From: Stenopsyche tienmushanensis
Lineage: Eukaryota > Arthropoda > Insecta > Trichoptera > Stenopsychidae
Direction of reading: 5' to 3'
Assembly (NCBI GenBank): GCA_008973525.1
Contig: WACJ01000008.1
Coordinates: 1,426,001 to 1,490,000 of the forward strand
DNA length: 64,000 nucleotides
Both the position numbers and the translations under genes were made by a program. Within the stretch, counting starts at the first letter, position 1. Each line of letters opens with the position of its first letter. The notes under the pieces were generated by a model. It was given only the letters and a program-made list of their open reading frames with translations, did not search any database and was not told the DNA's origin. This document shows, piece by piece, positions 44,701 through 54,200 of this stretch.

Positions 44701-46973
44701 CTTGAGCAATATAGTGAACGCAAATCGGTGTTGGAGCACGCAACACATAGTACAGAGTGGCCGCACAGTAGACCCTTGTTCACTATCTGGTTCTTTATGT
44801 ACTTTTGTATTAGGGGAAGAAAAAGAAATGAACCGAAGGTGCAAAAATATGGTAAAATCGTAATATTTTGTTAAGACACTCCTAAAACATGTATTTTTTT
44901 TAAATCAAAACTGGCTTCATGTTCATAAAAACATGAACACGTCTACCAAAGCCTTAGCTACCCTATATCGATAGTAGGCGACGTTTATTTAATAATATTT
45001 GATATAAACTATTTGTAGATAGAAGAGCAGATTTGTAGATTTTAATTAAATTACATTGTATTAACACTGGCTAAAACCAAAATTAGCTTGTTACAAATGT
45101 TATTAATATTACTTGCTTTATGCAATTATGTTCTTGATTATTCAATGGCTACATTGATGTACATCATATTAGGAGTTTTAATACATTTTTGGATAAAAAT
45201 ATTTCTTATACACATGTAAAATTAATGATTTGCAGACTTTGAGCTGACATGTATCAAATAAATATGGGGTCGATCATTTTAGGTTACATCAAAGTCATGG
45301 CCATTTGTGATATTTGCACGTTTCAAGATAGCAAAAAATAACAATTTTTCACCACGTTAATTTCATTACCATTTATATGGTTAAGTGATAAGAAAATTTA
45401 TCATCCACAATGGCAAACTTGGATTATGTCACAAGAAAGGCGCTCAAGCGGAGATGCTAAAACATATTTGAATAGAAATTCATCACAATCATATAATCTA
45501 TATCGAACCTTAACTTCTGTATGCATTCGATATTGAATGTTATAGATAGATGAATAGGCGCAATCAAGAAATAAGATGATTACGAGGTGCATTCGTAGGA
45601 AAGAAGAATGAAAATGGGAAGATGATTCGAATATTTATTGTTGGGAATTAAGCATATCTATTAATTGGATACAGCTCTGGATTTTTTTCACACTATTTTT
45701 CAACACCGATATAATGAATTCTATAGTTACGGAAACGAATAGATATTTCCGTAGAATTCTATAGGAAACGCTAGACAAATACGCATAGCAAAATATGAGA
45801 GTTGAGTTATGAGAGACCAAATCTGAAATGTAAAAATGGATTGATACAGACATTTCTGAAATTTACTACAATTATGTTGACCGATTTGTAATAATATAAT
45901 TCTATAGGTGTTGTAGGACGAATTGGGTTGAACGAGACGAAAAGTGAAACTCCAAGCGACAGTTGGTCGGAAAGTGAAGGAGATTAGTTTGTAATGTATC
46001 CGTGTCCATCGCACACATCTTAGAGACGTTACGCGCATGCGCCGTATGGGTTGCAACCATTAGCACCTTTTATATATTACACAAACGTAATTTAAACTTT
46101 TTTCTAACAATTTCTATTATATGACAAATAAAATGGAGAAAAATACAGACCACAAGGAAAAGTGCCAACAAGTTCATTGGAAAGAAGTAGAGAGTATAGA
46201 GTCAGGCAAGGGGTTAAAAAAATAATAAAAACCGTAAATATATGGAGAAAAAAATGCATAAAATCATCTTTTCCTGGGAGTTGAGAAGATTCATTTTTAT
46301 TGCGCGAGAGAACTCACACGATTTTTTTTTTGTACTATTACGAACAATATACTTTGCTGATTACTCTACTACACATAAAAAACACATTAAGCCGTTTTTT
46401 GTCATTTTTGTCAAGGGGCCTTCCATTCCGAAAAACCAATAAAAAATAACATACTCCTGGAACTCACTAATCAAAAGATTAAGATTAAATATGCTTTTAG
46501 TTGTCGGTCGAAATCGTAAGATTGTTGGAAATGTAGATGGAAAACACTCTAATTTTTGTTGTCGATATGTTCGGATAGATGTCAAGAAATTTCATTTTTA
46601 AACCATCGATACTGATTATTGAATGGATGTGCGGAAATTTGTCAGTTGACGTAATGGATTTGTTTGATCGTCGTTTTTTGTGTGTGGAGTGTTCCGGGGA
46701 CAGCAGCAATTGAACTCCGTCGAAAAATCGAATCAAACAACATCCCACAATGCAATTATAAAACAATTCAAGTCGATGCAAGCCATTATCGGACGATGGA
46801 TGCAATCACGTCGGCCTCGGTGTGTTTTTGTATTTATTTTAGATGTTTGACGTAGAGTAATTTGGCGGCGTTGGAAATAGACATATGGCTGCAGACGAGC
46901 GAGATGAGCAGTAACTCGTATGTTGGTGTGCATGTGTGAGAATTATTCAATATAAATTAATAGCGTACCTCAT
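17161..46973 (-). CDS. inter-alpha-trypsin inhibitor heavy chain-like secreted protein with mini-exon tail
   Basis: Secreted VIT-vWA protein of the ITIH family, annotated in insects as ITIH4-like; its role there is poorly known. 29 exons on the minus strand, listed 5' to 3': 46969-46973, 43745-43892, 42528-42703, 42350-42460, 42009-42262, 41474-41577, 41269-41403, 40983-41183, 38958-39138, 38486-38575, 38257-38400, 36698-36864, 36281-36439, 36063-36209, 35905-35992, 31278-31340, 30204-30260, 29308-29349, 27931-27975, 27297-27338, 25657-25701, 24977-25027, 22528-22593, 21277-21339, 19825-19893, 19332-19376, 17545-17768, 17305-17456, 17161-17197. They give one frame of 1036 residues. Signal peptide about 1-27 (MYVFLAFSVILITLQG); VIT domain about 50-190 (GKVYEAYVKEKEEAKKVYDE); vWA domain from about 335 with MIDAS DVSGSM near 338 and FLTDGDPTVGE near 485; mini-exon tail 704-899; C-terminal domain 900-1036 with Cys 986, 997, 1021 and 1030. 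Exon 1 encodes only ATG-AG; a second Met at residue 6 is an alternative start. Confidence 0.9.
17885..18124. mobile_element. 240-bp non-autonomous hAT element, CAGAGCCG family
   Basis: The ends are CAGAGCCGCAACGAGG and CATTGTTACGACTCTG, which are imperfect inverted repeats. The flanking octamers ATTGTGTT (17877-17884) and ATTCTGTT (18125-18132) match at 7 of 8, as expected for a hAT target duplication. Related copies are at 32495-33391 and 56671-56982. It lies in the intron between exons 26 and 27 of the ITIH-like gene. Confidence 0.8.
18865..18903 (-). other. candidate alternative cassette exon of the ITIH-like gene
   Basis: A 39-base interval is bounded by an acceptor (AAATACAG) and a strong donor (GTAAGT) on the minus strand and has the same phase-1 borders as the mini-exons. 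It would encode WRYHGQWGRHHS. After exon 26, which ends in T, the junction codon becomes TAA, a stop; after exon 25, which ends in G, it becomes GAA. It could therefore be used only instead of exon 26, if at all. Its His/Trp-rich content is unlike the neighbours, so it may be a chance pair of splice signals. Confidence 0.2.
22080..23410. mobile_element. decayed hAT transposase fragments on either side of exon 23
   Basis: At 22080 GGGCCGGATCTAGCCC resembles the internal start of many hAT elements. On the plus strand 22210-22310 reads as RASFLASKIIAEEF, and near 23200 as VLDLTNFSIAIEESEDPSHI; both resemble consecutive blocks of a hAT transposase (start of the catalytic domain, then the 'FSIALDES' block). 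The block carrying exon 22528-22593 lies between them. The frames are broken, so only fragments remain. Confidence 0.5.
24025..24930 (+). mobile_element. full-length but inactivated mariner element
   Basis: A 906-bp element has the ends TTAGATTGTCCCATAAGTGT and, inverted, TTAGGGTGTCCCATAAGTTT, and is flanked by TA on both sides (24023-24024, 24931-24932). The plus strand carries a mariner transposase in pieces: helix-turn-helix part MVEENPRYTVREIANKLEIP at about 24078, LVTGDE at 24297, then VLLCNWWDWKGVVYYELLQR (24411 on), RGVVFHHDNAR and LPERRRKVIQQNGSYIIQ near the end. An in-frame stop after the first part, a missing residue pattern after GDE and a frameshift near 24600 show that it no longer encodes an enzyme. 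It sits in the intron between exons 22 and 23 of the ITIH-like gene. Confidence 0.9.
26123..27041. mobile_element. 919-bp TTAA-flanked transposon, non-autonomous
   Basis: The ends are perfect 17-bp inverted repeats, GGCGTCTTCTCACTTTA and TAAAGTGAGAAGACGCC, and TTAA flanks both sides (26119-26122 and 27042-27045). The sister intron copy at 29041-29060 reads straight through with a single TTAA, which proves an insertion with TTAA duplication, as in the piggyBac superfamily. The interior holds a second long inverted pair (CTATAGCGCATATCATCAGA at about 26602 and its complement at about 26733) and no transposase I can recognise. Confidence 0.9.
28376..28781. mobile_element. 406-bp mariner-type deletion derivative
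   Basis: The ends are imperfect inverted repeats of about 36 bp: TTAGGGGGGTCTCGAAAATA... and TTAGGGGGACCCAAAAATA... (inverted from the right end). TA flanks both (28374-28375, 28782-28783). The plus strand at 28610-28720 retains RCHFLLQKFKSMNKSLRDES and RTGLSSKFDN, resembling the DNA-binding N-terminal part of a mariner transposase ('RWFKRFKSG...RSGRPSEFD'). The catalytic part is absent. It occupies the intron next to exon 19 of the ITIH-like gene and is missing from the sister intron near 25.9 kb. Confidence 0.85.
31817..32355. mobile_element. 539-bp non-autonomous hAT element, TAGGGAATCC family, copy 1
   Basis: It begins TAGGGAATCCAATCCCGGGA and ends GGATTGGATTCCCTA, an inverted pair rich in repeated CCCGGGAT words. 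Other copies are at 34635, 42767 and, inverted, 50834. The TAGGG start fits the hAT terminal consensus and copy 3 shows an exact 8-bp duplication. The flanks here (CTCGTGAT before; CTTCGTGAT after) are similar but not exact. No ORF of transposase type is present. Confidence 0.8.
32495..33391. mobile_element. 897-bp hAT-type element carrying a mariner transposase fragment
   Basis: The ends are CAGAGCCGTAACAAGG and, inverted, CAGAATCGTAACAAGG, with an exact 8-bp target duplication TATTTAGC on both sides (32487-32494 and 33392-33399). Inside, the plus strand reads RRFITMDEIWIHHFTSETEE (about 32848-32910), which is a mariner transposase block and not a hAT one. The element is therefore non-autonomous and chimeric. 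It lies in the intron between exons 15 and 16 of the ITIH-like gene. Confidence 0.85.
33973..34006 (-). other. candidate alternative first exon (MSSMLLIGYPR)
   Basis: On the minus strand an acceptor-like TCTACAG is followed by CACCATG, an open stretch MSSMLLIGYPR, and a donor (GTACAT) in phase 1. It would splice in frame onto exon 16. It cannot follow exon 15, because that junction frame runs into a stop, so it could act only as a start exon of a short isoform lacking the VIT and vWA domains. The donor is weak, no signal peptide is seen, and chance is a fair explanation. Confidence 0.2.
34415..35241 (+). mobile_element. mariner-type element interrupted by a hAT element
   Basis: The ends are CGAGGGTCATCTAGGAAGTA and TACTTTCTGGACGACCTTCG, inverted with a few mismatches, and related to the element at 686-1039. 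The right part encodes KLVPRLQKYLDLYGDYVEK and LFNVFVKYSANFN, the usual mariner transposase C terminus. The middle of the gene is missing and its place is taken by copy 2 of the TAGGGAATCC family (34635-35070). Confidence 0.8.
34635..35070 (+). mobile_element. TAGGGAATCC hAT family, copy 2, right-truncated
   Basis: It starts TAGGGAATCCAATCCCGAGT and follows copy 1 through GGCGTAACTACTA, TTAGGCGACGCCTAGGGGCA and GTGATGTATTTACTACACCT up to AGTATATAAGTA at 35070. There it breaks into mariner sequence. The right terminal repeat is absent. Confidence 0.8.
36865..38256. other. 1.4-kb intron of the ITIH-like gene, no gene seen
   Basis: Intron between exons 12 and 11. It contains open frames on both strands near 37018-37495, but none starts with a recognisable domain or continues into splice-joined exons. 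An (AT)n microsatellite lies at 38032-38045. I see no identifiable mobile element, although the somewhat GC-richer part near 37.2-37.4 kb may be an old insertion. Confidence 0.4.
39139..40982. other. 1.8-kb intron of the ITIH-like gene, unidentified content
   Basis: Intron between exons 9 and 8. The first 700 bases are AT-rich with no structure noticed. From about 39790 to 40960 the base composition is more mixed and open frames occur on both strands (for example minus 40250-40483, plus 40670-40963), but no known domain is recognisable. Confidence 0.35.
42767..43464. mobile_element. TAGGGAATCC hAT family, copy 3, complete with target duplication
   Basis: A 698-bp copy begins TAGGGAATTCAATCCCGGGA and ends GGGATTGGATTCCCTA. 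It is flanked by the exact octamer ATCATAGC at 42759-42766 and 43465-43472, the length typical of hAT. Compared with copy 1 it lacks the segment after GAATCTCGGGATCTCGGG and has about 160 extra bases (43190-43370, from GGTGTTATTCAAAAATGG). It lies in the intron between exons 2 and 3 of the ITIH-like gene. Confidence 0.9.
43893..46968. other. first intron of the ITIH-like gene
   Basis: A 3.1-kb intron that separates a 5-base coding exon from the exon with the signal peptide. It is AT-rich and mostly without recognisable content. 45890-46215 is an inverted copy of 50870-51210 (see the separate entry). Open frames near 44659-44874 and 46242-46855 resemble no known protein. Confidence 0.5.
45890..46215 (-). 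repeat. interspersed repeat, inverted copy of 50870-51210
   Basis: Shared words with the reverse strand of 50870-51210 include GCGCATGCGCCGTAT, GTCCATCGCACACATC, AAGTGCCAACAAG and ACAAATAAAATGGAG. The two copies are about 5 kb apart in opposite orientation, one in the first intron and one upstream of the ITIH-like gene. The family is not recognised and no ends were defined. Confidence 0.7.
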
Positions 46974-48664
46974 GGTGCTGGTTTAATGTCCCTCACGGAT
47001 GTCCCTCGACGATCCTAGCTGCAGCAGACGATCCTGGTCTCTAGTCGACACCACACTGACCCGGCAAACATAAACACAAACAACTTCGTGATACTCCACC
47101 GATGAATCAACAAATCTACTCTGCTTGGCCTTGTCGACCGAAAGCAGTCGCTACAAGCTAACCACCGCTGATACTGAATTCTAAGGAGACGCTCTTCGAT
47201 CGTCCATATCGTCCAGAATCGGACATGCAAACTCCCTACCTTAGGATTGATATCTCTATCTAACGATTCTACTCAGGTAATTACTGGTGCGCGAGAGCAT
47301 AAAGTGGGTAGTCTAGTAATTTATTTTGATTTGTCCATTGCCAGCCGTTCCACGTGTTGTCGTAACCCGGAATCATGGTATCAACCATTAATTCAGATTA
47401 ACACGTTTGACCACCGAAGAAATTTATTACATCGAGTCTTCGATATACGGCGCTGCGTTATAACGCGGGTACCCAAAACAAGCCACTTAAACCAATCTAT
47501 TTAAACTCTCTTATTTGGGGGCACATCTTACGTCTTTATGATGCTCATTATAATAGCCTTGGCGGCAGTCAATATAAAAAGACCAAAAATTGTAAAGCAA
47601 CAAATCGTCACTCTCATCAATGGGAACCACAGTGTCCATTCATCCACTCGTCAATCTACGTTCGACGATAATCGACCATCTTTCATCCATTCGCATTGTC
47701 ACATGACCTGCCCACTTAACGACTTAACACATTACGTTCGGGGGCATTTGACCCCTGACGCGGGAAAACTTTCAATGTACATCTACATAAAATGCCATTC
47801 CTTTTAAAACGACCAAAATTTTTAAATACGTTTTTCAAGAAATCACTTACCAAGCGTTCCGCTGCCATACAAAATAATGCACACAATATAAAAACGTTTT
47901 TATTACATTGAAGTGTAAATAGACAGATGATTTTTCATTGATTTTCTGACAGCCTTTTTGGAAAGGACTTAAATAGGACTACAAATTTATGGAGTATTTC
48001 AATGATCAACATCCTTTTTTGCTACATAATTAAAACACAAATGTTTATTTGGGTAAGGGCTGGGGACTCTTTAGAGATATTTTGTGATTCTACAAATACA
48101 CGTCGATGATTCAAATTTCCAAAAATTAAACATTTTATCCAAAAGACAGCATAATTCATAAAAATATGCTTCCCGTACGTAATGTGTTAATTTTTATTGT
48201 TTAAAAAAATAAACGAAAGCGTTCCCACGGACAAACATACGAAATACTCCAACGCACGATTTGAACAATGTAATTGATTCAAATAGCAATGAATAATTAA
48301 GAAATTGTGGATGAGGGGGTGAGGGTTGATAGTAAGATTTATATTTATTTAGTTTTGTCATCAAATCAAATTTGAAAAAAACATGCTTTTGGATTCTCTT
48401 ATCTAACAAATTCGATTGTTAAATAATGAGACTACCGCAAGATTGTGATATTCCATATTATTAGATGATAAAATGTGACAATTATCGTTGCCATATGATC
48501 ACGCTCGCATCTACTGGTATTCGAAAGGATCGAAATGCGGATTGTTTATGCTTTATTAAAATTATTTATAATAACTAAGATCAGATCTATAATCTTTAAA
48601 TCATTATGATTTGGATATGGAGGAGTCAATGGATACCCATAAAATTATGTGTACATATGTTTAA
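46974..48664. other. upstream region of the ITIH-like gene
   Basis: It should hold the promoter and 5' UTR of the ITIH-like gene on the minus strand. The first 700 bases are less AT-rich than the surroundings. No TATA box or other element could be assigned with confidence, and open frames on both strands here show no domain. Confidence 0.35.
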
Positions 48665-48834
48665 CCTTTCCTTTGCTATGGTGTATTTACTATACCGAGT
48701 CGTGTTGTAGTAAAGTTGTAATAATACTGTCTATATCGATGTATATATTATTTATATTGATATATATACATAAATACGGGATTTTAACAATAAATCATAT
48801 GGCGTACTAAATACATACCATCGTAAGGGAAAGG
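48665..48834. mobile_element. 170-bp TTAA-flanked foldback MITE
   Basis: The ends CCTTTCCTTTGCTATGGTGT and, inverted, CCTTTCCCTTACGATGGTAT match over about 25 bp. TTAA lies on both sides (48661-48664, 48835-48838), pointing to a piggyBac-type mover. A closely related sequence, TTAACCTTTCCCTAACGGTG, is embedded in copies 2 and 3 of the TAGGGAATCC hAT family, and its inverse in copy 4. Confidence 0.8.
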
Positions 48835-50239
48835 TTAAAGAAGCTAATTTAATACACAAGGACATACAGAAAGAAGCAAATATATGGGGATGGATATTCA
48901 TCGAAATAAATTGAGGGTAAATTGATGTTTTAAAATATGTTATCGCTTTGGGGTTAATTTTAGCCCCGCGTATTAATTATTGCAATGTAATTTCGATGTA
49001 TCAATGGGTTTTAAATATGAATCTTTTATATTTTCAAGGAATTGTCGCGCTCAATTAAAATGTTTTTAAATTATTGATAATTATATAGATTTGGCCCATT
49101 TTATCTGACCCCATGATAAACTCGCATGTTTCGTTTAATATTAATGTGATTTCCACGGAATGTTTTTGTCTTATTAAGTATGTAAGCATCACTGCTAATG
49201 AAGCAAGTCTCAATAATGATGCATTCGATCACAGCATGTAAGGAAAATCGATTAAACCCGTTTTGTATTTAAAATATTGCACAACAATAAGATTCTGCGA
49301 AAATTCAAAACAAGTTTATGGTAATGTAACCGCGTAAATATTTATCGATCAAATTTATGGATCCATCGATTGATTTTCACGGTTAAATGACTCAAGAAAA
49401 CAACTCATTTAGACATGATCAACTAAGGTATAAGAGTCTTTCACTCGGCGGACACGTCAAATTATCACATACAGTACCCATTTTAATCACTCAAAAAAAT
49501 AAAACGAAAATCGGTAGGATCAACATGTGGCGATCCAGAGAAATGTTAATTCAAAAAAAGGAATAACTCCATGGTTATTTACATATTTGCAAGGACGTCG
49601 CCAGTTTCCGAATTACGCGTCGTCCGTCGCGTACAAAAGATGGCCGCACAGTGCGCAGTTGACGCGCCTCACACCATTTATAGCGTCATCAGCTCGCGGC
49701 TTCGTATTGAGTTTGTTTGAAAAAAAAGAAGTAGTCGAAGAAGCAGCCAAAGAAGAATACCTCGCCAGTTTGAATTTCGGAATTAAAATAAATTAGCATC
49801 CGCCCGTATGCAATCCGGATTTGTTTATATCCATCCAATTAGCGTTCGCATGGATAATCTGCATAAACAGTTATTCGGGGCCATTCAACTGAATTGCGAA
49901 TGTATTTTTTTTTCTTCAAAAATATGTTATCAATAACAAAACAAATCGATTTTCCAGAAATTGCGATACAATTGGGTATTTTTTTTTGTAAAGGAAAACC
50001 ACAGATTGATACATCGAAGAATGACGCCTATACTTCCCTTGACATATTATTACAAATTCAATAGTAGCTATATTCCATCTGTTAAAACAAATTGTTAGCT
50101 AAAGGATGAATATATGATTGTGTAATATATAATAAAATCTCCTTGTTAATAGATAGTGATTGCTTTATGATACGTGATTATGGAACCCAGGCAACTTGCT
50201 GCTGAAAATGCACGCTCAGCTTCCACACTCGTTGGAGGT

Positions 50240-50834
50240 ATCCTCATCAGATATTTAAATGCTAGTTCGAGTTGATGACCGCGTGAGCTCCCATTTTCGT
50301 ATAACACCATCAATGTGACTGATAAAATTCCTATCTGCCGAGATACGGATTAAAACTGACGCAAAATTCCCGATTTCCCGACAAATTATTTATTTCCGTC
50401 GCTGCAGATGAATACTTATATACTATAATACTTTGATGTGATTCGTAATTATATTACGGATGAATGTAAAAATTCTGAACCCCGTATCTATTATATTTCA
50501 TATCGATATTCCCATAATTAGAGTCGAGGTGTAGTAAATACATCACCGGTAGGGAAAGGTTAAAATAACAATTTGAAAAACATATACGTTCTGTATATAT
50601 GTATACATAGATTAGACAGTTACTGCCCCTAGGCGTCGCTTAAGCTCGCCAATCAGTAGTTACGCCACTGTTTTCAAGCGTCCAGATTTCGGCGGGAATG
50701 TCTCCATCGTACTGGTGAGGTGTACGATTTCTGTTAGATAAAAAAATCAATTCCGAATTTTTCGGGATAATGTTTACTAATCCCGGGATTCATGAGCACC
50801 TAAAACTGTCCGGTATCCAGGATTGGATTTCTTA
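50240..50834 (-). mobile_element. TAGGGAATCC hAT family, copy 4, inverted
   Basis: Read on the minus strand it starts TAAGAAATCCAATCCTGGAT at 50834 and follows the family through GGCGTAACTACTGATTGGC, GATGTATTTACTACACCTCG and ATTTGTCGGGAAATCGGGAA, and it includes the extra segment seen in copy 3 (GTGATGACCGCG region, 50270). The far end is not clear, so the left border is approximate. Confidence 0.75.
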
Positions 50835-50869
50835 CGTGCGAGTACTTCACGTATTTGTTTACGGTTTTT

Positions 50870-51210
50870 ATTATTTGTTTGGTCTTCTACTTTTCAAAGT
50901 ACTTATTGGCACTTTTCTTTACAGTTAATTCGCTTTCTTCCGTTCTATATAGGCTCGCAATCTATCTGTATTTGTATTTTCCTCCATTTTATTTATCATA
51001 TAATGCAAGTTGTTAGCTAAAAGTTTAAGCTATGTTTGTGTAATATATTAAAAGTGCTACTGGTTGCTACGTATACGGCGCATGCGCGTTGCGTCTCTAT
51101 GATGTGTGCGATGGACACCGATACATTACAAACGAATCTCTTTCTCCACCGACCAATTTCGCTTGGAGTTTCATTTTTGTCTCGTTTAGCCCAATTTACC
51201 CTATCACGTT
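50870..51210 (+). repeat. interspersed repeat, partner of 45890-46215
   Basis: Inverted partner of the repeat in the first intron of the ITIH-like gene, sharing ATACGGCGCATGCGC and GATGTGTGCGATGGACAC. A piece, TTGTTAGCTAAAGGATGAAT, also recurs at 50092. An open frame (51036-51296) crosses it but resembles nothing known. Confidence 0.65.
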
Positions 51211-51299
51211 TAGAGAATTACTTCAAAAACTATCGTAAGAAAAATCGATTTGAAGAATGGGCTAGTAATGATTGGATAAATAGATATTTTACATAAATA

Positions 51300-54200
51300 G
51301 AACCCCAAATTTTTAAAAAAAATGGTATTCTGTAAAAGCCTTAAAAGGACAAATCTGGGGAGATTTTGTAAGATCTATACATAGCTACGATTAAAAAAAC
51401 TCATAATGGGTAATTACAAAATCCTAATGGGCTTATAGAGTTTTTCTTTCTTCTTTTTTGAAAATTTTCAAAATATATAATTAATAGAAGTGTTCGCTGA
51501 AAGACTGCTGAAAATAGACGATTTATTATTGTTTTACTATTAACTAAAAAGTCGTCTAAATTAAACAATAATGACTATGAAATTATACTGAATTAAATCA
51601 ATATGAACTAACAGGAAATTTATAACAAAATGAATTACTAAGACTATGATGAATATTAAATTTATTCAAAATAAAAATCTCAGCTCCAATCAAAATACTT
51701 TAACGAGTGCTATTATTCATGCAAAAATATTTAAAAACATGAAATATTGAAACTTTTAGATCGTGATACATATTCAATTACAGGGATGATACCAAAAAAA
51801 GTGATCTAACCTAAGCTAAAGATATTTCCCAAGAATCTAATATTTTCGGAGAATAATCTATATAATTGAGGAAAAACATTTCCCTGAGAACGTCATGCGA
51901 ATTATTTTTTTGACATGCTCATTTTGGTGGCAAAATATTGCGATATTATGACAAAATAAAAATCGAAAAAGTTCATCAGATTTTTAAAAATGTGTTATAG
52001 AATATAATTTGGGAATTTTGGAAAATTGCAAAACTAACTTCTTTTAAAACAATGAATATATTAAGGAACAATACAATGATGTAATATAAAATGGAAAAAC
52101 AGAAAAAAAACATCGATTTAAAGCATTTAGGATCTTCCTTAAATAAAACGATAATTTATATGATTCAATGACGAATAAATAATTAAAAACTTTTACGGCT
52201 TAAATAATGAACTATTCCCACATTTCATTTAAATTCATCTATTCAAAATTATCTATCAACAAAATAATATTCAGAGGAACGAGTAAAGATAACTCTAAAG
52301 ATATGTCTAATCTGTGAATTTTACTGTTAAAGAATGACCTGATGTATAAAAAAAATGTTTAACATCAAAAAATCTTTCATAAGGCAATTAAGAATCAAAA
52401 TTTAAAAAAATCAGTATCACACTTACAAACAAATTTTGTAATCACAAAGGTCAATTCCATCAGATGATTGTTTTGGTTTATATATAGATTTCTGCTAAAA
52501 TTAATTTTATCAAACACAACAGTGTCGAAAAATATTCGGGGTATTGAATAAATTGATAAGTGGCTGAAAAAGCATTGAAAACTGTATTAAATCGAAATAT
52601 GTATGAAAAACATTTTTTTCTGCTTTTTATGATCTTTTAAACGCGTTTTTTCTCAACAACTTTTTCATAATCCCTGTTTTAGATAAACACTAACAAGAAT
52701 ATGTGATCGATATGCTAGAAGGAACTGTTTGATCCATATATTTTATTAGTGCAGGTTGACACGTTTGCTTAGCATGAAAATTGAACGATAAATTATATCA
52801 GAGACTTTATCATGCGAACGGAGTACTTGATATGACATTGGGCAGGATATATAGCGAGATGAATGGGCGAAATCGAACGAAGATCTGTATGGATGATCGG
52901 AAAAATTAAAATGGAAAATAATGTATGTAATTAGATCCAAAATCTATGATCAGCAAAATCGTCGTCGACAGATTTTGCTGATCATTTATTCCAGCCACAT
53001 TCCAATTCAAGCTTTATAAATCCTCTCCATCTTATTTTCCTAATCTCTTCCTTATGCTAAATCTGATATCCTTATGTATTTAAGACGTCGACTCTTCAAA
53101 GCTATTATCCATCACCTCGATGCATTGAACATGTATTTCGTTTTCATTGCATATATATAGACTGTTGGTTATTATAACGGATAATTTTATTCCTGTTTGC
53201 AGATTGCAAAAATCGATATCGATCTTATGTATCGTCTATGACAAGATGAGACTGTTGTTGACGACCGGTTTTATGAGTTTGCAAATGATTTGTTACATTA
53301 ATTCGTGACCCACATATATAATGCTTCCGCAGTACCAAGCCGTTAAAAGCTGATGATGAACATTGTCAAAAGATGGATGATACTTGGACAACTTAACATA
53401 AATTAAACGACCCACCATCGGACAGCCTGTAATTGTGATCTCCGTATGGGAAAGTTTGATATCTTCCCGAATTGTCGCCGACGACGCACTATCATTCATT
53501 GGATTTGATCTTCAATTATGGTAATTGTTTTTGTGTTATAAAATACAATTAAAACAAGAACGTGATTGCCAATAAAGCGTGATACCAAACGGGAACAATT
53601 TATGTTACAACTGAATAACTATTTGCAGACTTTGAATAAGAACTTGCTGTATAAATCAAATATAGCAAATATTACGTCAAGCTGGGTAATCAAATAAAAT
53701 ATTATCTGCATGCTTGATTTAATTGGTCATCATGATTATCTTAAGCGGAATCATCATCATCATCATGCAGTACAAAGGCCTTTTTAACTCGCCTTTATTA
53801 ACATCTATCTAGAGCTTATCGTATTCATTGAATCTCATATTTATTCTGATTTCATCCACTCATCTATTTGAAATTTTTTATTTATAACAATTGCCATTTT
53901 TAAATGTTTCTTCTTATCAAAACCATATGATATATTTATTAATTGATTATTGACTATGTACTTAAGTATTAATTGTTAAAAATCAAACATTCAAATTGTG
54001 TTATATTTCAACCAAAGCAAAAAATGAAAGAATAGCACATTTTTGACAGTAACATCATAAATGATAATTGCTAAAATTAAATAATTTTCTTGAAAAAAAT
54101 GTCCGTAAAAATACATCAAAGCAAACAATGAATCTAACATAAATAATGTTCAACCGATGGGCGATCAAACATTCATCAAAGTCATTGTTGCATTTTAAAT

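Noticed and set aside
49527..49796. An open frame of 89 residues with higher GC and a charged C terminus
   Set aside because: It does not begin with ATG in that frame (GTG), shows no domain, and no splice-joined neighbour was found; the nearby ATG frame stops after a few codons.
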